From contig CAADYQ010000002.1 of NCBI GenBank assembly GCA_900753295.1, positions 1 through 8,488 on the forward strand: a stretch of 8,488 bases of DNA, read 5' to 3'. Origin of the DNA: Clostridia bacterium (GTDB lineage Bacteria; Bacillota; Clostridia; Oscillospirales; CAG-272). The translations under genes and the position numbers were made by a program. This document shows positions 5,986 through 8,488 of the stretch, piece by piece. The notes under the pieces are model-generated. The model was not told the DNA's origin and searched no databases. It was given only the letters and a program-made list of their open reading frames with translations. Within the stretch, counting starts at the first letter, position 1; every line of letters starts with the position of its first letter.

Positions 5986-6312
5986 CTATATCGGTTTATT
6001 CGTGATAGTTGTGTTGATAACATATCCGACATCCCCTTCGACACAGACGGTTCTGTCGGCAATCTCATCAGGACAGAATGCCTCACCGAGGTTGCTGCAG
6101 GCATAGGTCGCACGTTTTTTGTGCTCATCTGGCAGAGGGATATTTGATGATGACAGACGTGTTATACCCGACACCAAGTTTGAAAAACAATACTTTTTGT
6201 CCTTTTCTCGTGCGCAGGAAATTTGCATAATACTCCACTGCCTCGTGCCGACCTTCGTCCTCGACAAACCGGTCATCCGCGCGAAGAGTCATGGACAGCG
6301 GGTTTGGGAGTG
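5986..6312 (-). pseudogene. Truncated, frameshifted sirtuin (SIR2-family) remnant
   Basis: Read leftward, one frame gives LSMTLRADDRFVEDEGRHEA... and VLFFKLGVGYNTSVIIKYP, stopping at 6125-6127. A second frame, overlapping from about 6110, continues with RATYACSNLGEAFCPDEIADRTVCVEGDVGYVI and stops at 5986. Joined, these give about 100 residues resembling the C-terminal part of clostridial SIR2-type NAD-dependent deacylases (patterns like LRADDxFVED, ELGVGYNTPGIIKYPFWQ, YGEAFCPDEI). The expected FW(Q) after IIKYP is damaged, and small deletions near 6105-6135 break the frame. The N-terminal NAD-binding domain is missing upstream of about 6312, where the leader of the TetR gene begins. A non-functional remnant. 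Nothing else is recognised in 5902-5985. Confidence 0.6.
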
Positions 6313-6397
6313 AAAAGCAAAATAAGTGAAAGCAAGGACGCGGCAATCATGTTTTGCAATTATGCGGCTGAAAAAAACGAATTTTTTCACTTACCTC

Positions 6398-6426
6398 TTG
6401 CAAAACGGAAAGAAGTATGATATAAT
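6398..6426 (+). promoter_or_regulatory. Sigma-A promoter of the TetR-led cassette
   Basis: -35 TTGCAA (6398-6403), a 17-nt spacer, and -10 TATAAT (6421-6426). An AT-rich inverted repeat, TGAAAAAA/TTTTTTCA (6369-6376/6382-6389), lies just upstream of the -35 and could act as an UP-like element or a weak terminator. The predicted transcription start is near 6433, inside the operator. Confidence 0.8.
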
Positions 6427-6455
6427 ATGACCAGAAGAACCAAAACGGTCATATT
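6424..6455 (+). promoter_or_regulatory. Palindromic operator, probable TetR binding site
   Basis: AATATGACC (6424-6432) and GGTCATATT (6447-6455) are perfect 9-bp inverted arms separated by 14 nt. The left arm overlaps the -10 box and the right arm ends 3 nt before the AGGAGGT of the TetR gene, so binding would block initiation. The position is typical of autoregulated TetR-family genes. Assignment to the adjacent regulator is inferred from position. Confidence 0.65.
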
Positions 6456-6470
6456 TCAGGAGGTGCAACC

Positions 6471-7049
6471 TTGGCTTTTACAGATTTTGAAACCGAACAG
6501 CTACGCAAGGCGCTGCTGAAGGAAACGAGACATTGCGCCGTCACGCTGGGCATGAAGAAAACCTCCGTGGATCAGCTGACACGGGCTGTCGGCATTGCAA
6601 AAGGCTCGTTCTATAAATTCTATGAATCCAAGGAAATGCTTTTCTTTGCGGTTCTGGAGGGGATCCATTCCGAGCTTTACGAGGTGGCTGACCGCGCATT
6701 GAGCGAAAATGTCGGTTTGTCTCAATCGGAACGCGCGGCAAAGGCAACTCTTGCCGTCTGTCGGCGGCTTTCCGATACCGGCGATATGGTTTTCATTGAA
6801 AACGATGCGAAGCTGCTTTTGCAGAGACTGCCGGATGAGGTCAAAAACGTGCATTACCACGATGACGAAGCGCACATCCGTCAGCTTCTGGAAAAATACA
6901 ACCTTGTGCCCAAGCGCGGCGCTTCTCTTGCTGCCGCGACTGTACGCGGACTGATTCTGACCGTCTCGCACAGGGAGCAGATCGGAAAATTATACCCGCA
7001 GGTGCTGGAAACGCTGGTGTACGGCGCCTGCAGAGAATTGTTTGAATAA
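6471..7049 (+). CDS. TetR/AcrR-family transcriptional regulator
   Basis: 192 residues with a TTG start at 6471, fixed by AGGAGGT (6458-6464) 6 nt upstream. The N-terminal DNA-binding domain is clear: helix ETEQLRKALLKETRHCAVTLG (7-27), then the helix-turn-helix TSVDQLTRAVGIAKGSFYKFYESKEMLF (31-58), with the family hallmark GSFYKFYxSKE. The rest (about 65-192) is the variable helical ligand-binding and dimerisation part, with no clue to the ligand. It is the first gene of a rightward series with two methyltransferases and a hydrolase, and is probably self-regulated through the 6424-6455 palindrome. The rare TTG start would keep repressor levels low. Confidence 0.92.
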   Translation: MAFTDFETEQLRKALLKETRHCAVTLGMKKTSVDQLTRAVGIAKGSFYKFYESKEMLFFAVLEGIHSELYEVADRALSENVGLSQSERAAKATLAVCRRLSDTGDMVFIENDAKLLLQRLPDEVKNVHYHDDEAHIRQLLEKYNLVPKRGASLAAATVRGLILTVSHREQIGKLYPQVLETLVYGACRELFE

Positions 7050-7053
7050 GGCG

Positions 7054-7087
7054 AAAAGCCGCAGAGATGCGGTTTTTCAAAACCGCA
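7054..7087 (+). terminator. Terminator-like hairpin with a competing alternative fold
   Basis: AAAAGCCGCA (7054-7063) pairs with TGCGGTTTTT (7068-7077) around GAGA, with one G-T pair, 4 nt after the TetR stop. The middle arm also pairs perfectly with AAAACCGCA (7079-7087) around TC, so the two hairpins exclude each other. The first fold puts its T-run inside the stem, so it is at best a partial terminator that could attenuate read-through into the methyltransferase genes. Confidence 0.5.
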
Positions 7088-7092
7088 CGAGT

Positions 7093-7119
7093 TAGCCGAG
7101 GGTAACTGACTTTCGGCTA
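7093..7119 (+). promoter_or_regulatory. Leader hairpin before the first methyltransferase
   Basis: TAGCCGA (7093-7099) and TCGGCTA (7113-7119) form a perfect 7-bp stem with a 13-nt loop, 26 nt before ATG 7146. There is no T-run. No clear promoter lies between TetR and the methyltransferase, so the downstream genes may depend on transcription from 6433. The role is unknown: mRNA structure or a second protein-binding site. Confidence 0.35.
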
Positions 7120-7145
7120 CGTGGAAATATCAAAGGAATGTAACC

Positions 7146-7760
7146 ATGAAAGAAAAGAAGAATTTCTGGGACAGAAATGCCCGTATTTACAACCGTTTCA
7201 TGCGCAAAGACCACGCGGCATACGAAACGATGTATGCGCTGATCCGACCGGTTGTAAAAGCCAAAACGGTGCTGGAGCTTGCGACGGGCACCGGACTGAT
7301 TGCAAAACATATCGTGAATGCGGCGGCACATATCGAGGCAACGGACGCCTCTGCAGAGATGATTACCGAGGCAAAACGGGATAACCGCTCTGCGAAGCTG
7401 CACTTTTCGGTGCAGGATATGTTCCGTCTGCCCTATGCGGACAGATCCTTCGATGCGGTGATCGTGTCAAACGCCCTGCATATTGTGCCGCAGCCGGAAA
7501 AAGCCCTGCGGGAAATCAGGCGCGTGCTGAAGGACGATGGCGTACTGATTGCGCCGACCTTCACCCATGCGGGAAATTCGTTTTCCGGCAAGGTGAGAGC
7601 GTTTTTTATGAAGCTGGCGGGATTTCCCCTTCACAGCAGGTGGACGAGCAAGGAATATCTGACTTTTTTGCGGCAGAACGGCTGGACGGTGCGGAAAAGC
7701 GTCGTGCTGAAAGCATCCTTCCCGTTAACTTATACCGAATGTGTGAAATCGGAGGTGTGA
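7146..7760 (+). CDS. Class I SAM-dependent methyltransferase (first of pair)
   Basis: 204 residues; AAAGGA (7133-7138) precedes the ATG. Rossmann-type Methyltransf_11/25-like domain: lead-in FWDRNARIYNRFM (7-19), motif I VLELATGTGLIA (42-53), acidic strand-2 end in EATDASAEMI (64-73), D91 in SVQDMFRLPYADRSFDAV (88-105), then SNALHIVPQPEKALREIRRVLKDDG (108-132). The C-terminal part (WTSKEYLTFLRQNGW, 166-180) resembles the substrate-side segment of UbiE-like and small-molecule methyltransferases. The substrate cannot be told. It is followed after 1 nt by the second methyltransferase, so the two are surely co-transcribed. Confidence 0.9.
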   Translation: MKEKKNFWDRNARIYNRFMRKDHAAYETMYALIRPVVKAKTVLELATGTGLIAKHIVNAAAHIEATDASAEMITEAKRDNRSAKLHFSVQDMFRLPYADRSFDAVIVSNALHIVPQPEKALREIRRVLKDDGVLIAPTFTHAGNSFSGKVRAFFMKLAGFPLHSRWTSKEYLTFLRQNGWTVRKSVVLKASFPLTYTECVKSEV

Positions 7761-7761
7761 T

Positions 7762-8367
7762 ATGTCATTTTTTGAAAACACCCGCAACCCCGTGGGGCTT
7801 GGCGGAAAAATCATGGTTGCCCTGATGAATCTCGGTCACAGCCCCGTGGCACGGTGGGGACTTCGCTTCTTGGAGCCTGCTCCTGATGCCAAAGTGCTGG
7901 ACTGCGGCTGTGGCGGCGGGGCGAATATCAAAAGGCTGTTGAAGTTGTGTCCGAAAGGCGCTGTGCGGGGGATCGACTATTCGCCCGTCAGCGTTGAAAA
8001 ATCAAAAAGGGTCAACAAATCCGCCGTTGCGAGGGGACGCTGTGATGTGCTGTGCGCGAGCGTGGCGGAGCTGCCGTTTGAATCGGAGCAGTTCGATCTG
8101 GTCACGGCTTTTGAAACCGTCTACTTCTGGCCTGATCTGCCGCGGTGCTTTTGCGAGGTCGGACGGGTGCTGAAGAGCGGCGGAACCATTCTCATCTGCA
8201 ACGAGAGCAACGGCGACACGGACAAGGATGAGAAGTGGACGGAAATCATCGGCGGCATGACCATCTACAAAGACACAGAGCTGAAAGCGTATCTGGAGCA
8301 GGCGGGCTTTCACGATGTTCAGATACACAAAAAGAAAAGCTGGCTCTGCATTACGGCGCGGAAATGA
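7762..8367 (+). CDS. Class I SAM-dependent methyltransferase (second of pair)
   Basis: 201 residues; GGAGGT (7751-7756) lies inside the end of the preceding gene, 5 nt before the ATG. Motif I VLDCGCGGGANI (45-56), GIDYSPVSVEKSK (70-82), and SVAELPFESEQFDLVTAFETVYFWPDL (from 100) with acidic positions at the SAM site, then CEVGRVLKSGGTILICNE (131-148). The C-terminus (IYKDTELKAYLEQAGF, 168-183) is the usual final helix. It is clearly different in sequence from the first methyltransferase, so it is not a recent duplicate. The GHSPVARWGL lead-in (25-34) is often seen in unassigned clostridial methyltransferases. Substrate unknown. Confidence 0.9.
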   Translation: MSFFENTRNPVGLGGKIMVALMNLGHSPVARWGLRFLEPAPDAKVLDCGCGGGANIKRLLKLCPKGAVRGIDYSPVSVEKSKRVNKSAVARGRCDVLCASVAELPFESEQFDLVTAFETVYFWPDLPRCFCEVGRVLKSGGTILICNESNGDTDKDEKWTEIIGGMTIYKDTELKAYLEQAGFHDVQIHKKKSWLCITARK

Positions 8368-8379
8368 GGGGACTAAATC

Positions 8380-8488
8380 ATGAGTATCTTTGCATCTATC
8401 TTGCGCAGCGTATACAAGCTCTCCGGCGCGAAAAAGGCGTTCGCCTTGCCGGAGGATGCACTGCGAAAGGAAATTGAAAAGCAGAACC
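8380..8488 (+). CDS. Start of a probable alpha/beta hydrolase, partial
   Basis: ATG 8380 with GAGGGG 8 nt upstream, 12 nt after the preceding stop; the frame stays open to the right edge. Only 36 residues are visible, with the pattern ILRSVYKLSGAKKAFALPEDAL (7-28). This resembles the N-terminal lead-in of clostridial alpha/beta hydrolases, but the catalytic residues lie outside the window, so the family call is tentative. Same operon as the two methyltransferases. Confidence 0.45.
   Translation, partial: MSIFASILRSVYKLSGAKKAFALPEDALRKEIEKQN

Noticed and set aside
5894..6106. Short plus-strand frame beside the sirtuin remnant
   Set aside because: No ribosome binding site and antisense to recognisable sirtuin sequence.
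1..8488. CRISPR array, rRNA, riboswitch of known class, replication origin
   Set aside because: No regularly spaced repeats, no conserved rRNA stretches, no recognisable riboswitch core and no DnaA-box cluster were seen on either strand.

Overview
The window looks like a chromosomal segment of a GC-rich clostridial Bacillota, probably an Oscillospiraceae/Ruminococcaceae-type gut bacterium. This is inferred from the gene families (PlsY, TnpV), the strong GGAGG ribosome binding sites, the consensus sigma-A promoters in AT-rich gaps, and the very GC-rich third codon positions of the left-hand genes. No species-level claim is possible.

Left block (1 to about 5145, core-like). Three genes run leftward as one apparent operon: plsY (glycerol-3-phosphate acyltransferase), a PF13679-type methyltransferase overlapping it by 4 nt, and a folate-ligase (FolC)-like gene that runs off the left edge and has lost its ATP-binding P-loop. 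A textbook promoter (TTGACT-17-TATAAT) at 2834-2862 drives plsY. It also shows that plsY starts at 2784 and not at the longer in-frame start. To the right is a separate leftward gene for a small four-helix membrane protein, with its own consensus promoter and a perfect hairpin terminator. Divergent from it is an FAD oxidoreductase with a shortened Rieske domain at its C-terminus. A tRNA-Arg(ACG) gene with a consensus promoter and an encoded CCA end closes the block.

Right block (about 5145 to 8488, accessory-like). Immediately after the tRNA comes a large perfect hairpin, then tnpV, a small gene typical of clostridial transposons and conjugative elements. It is followed by what may be a decayed start of the next element gene, a terminator, and a truncated, frameshifted sirtuin-family remnant on the minus strand. 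Next is an apparent self-regulated cassette: a TetR-family regulator with a promoter and an overlapping palindromic operator, then two different class I SAM-dependent methyltransferases only 1 nt apart, then the start of a probable alpha/beta hydrolase cut by the right edge. Leader hairpins between the regulator and the methyltransferases suggest regulated read-through.

The tRNA neighbourhood, the transposon gene, the gene debris and the different base composition fit a decayed insertion hotspot downstream of a tRNA gene. The most unusual items are the P-loop-less FolC homologue, the Rieske domain missing its leading strands, the hairpin enclosing the tnpV ribosome binding site, the competing hairpins after tetR, and the uncharacterised TetR/methyltransferase/methyltransferase/hydrolase cassette.
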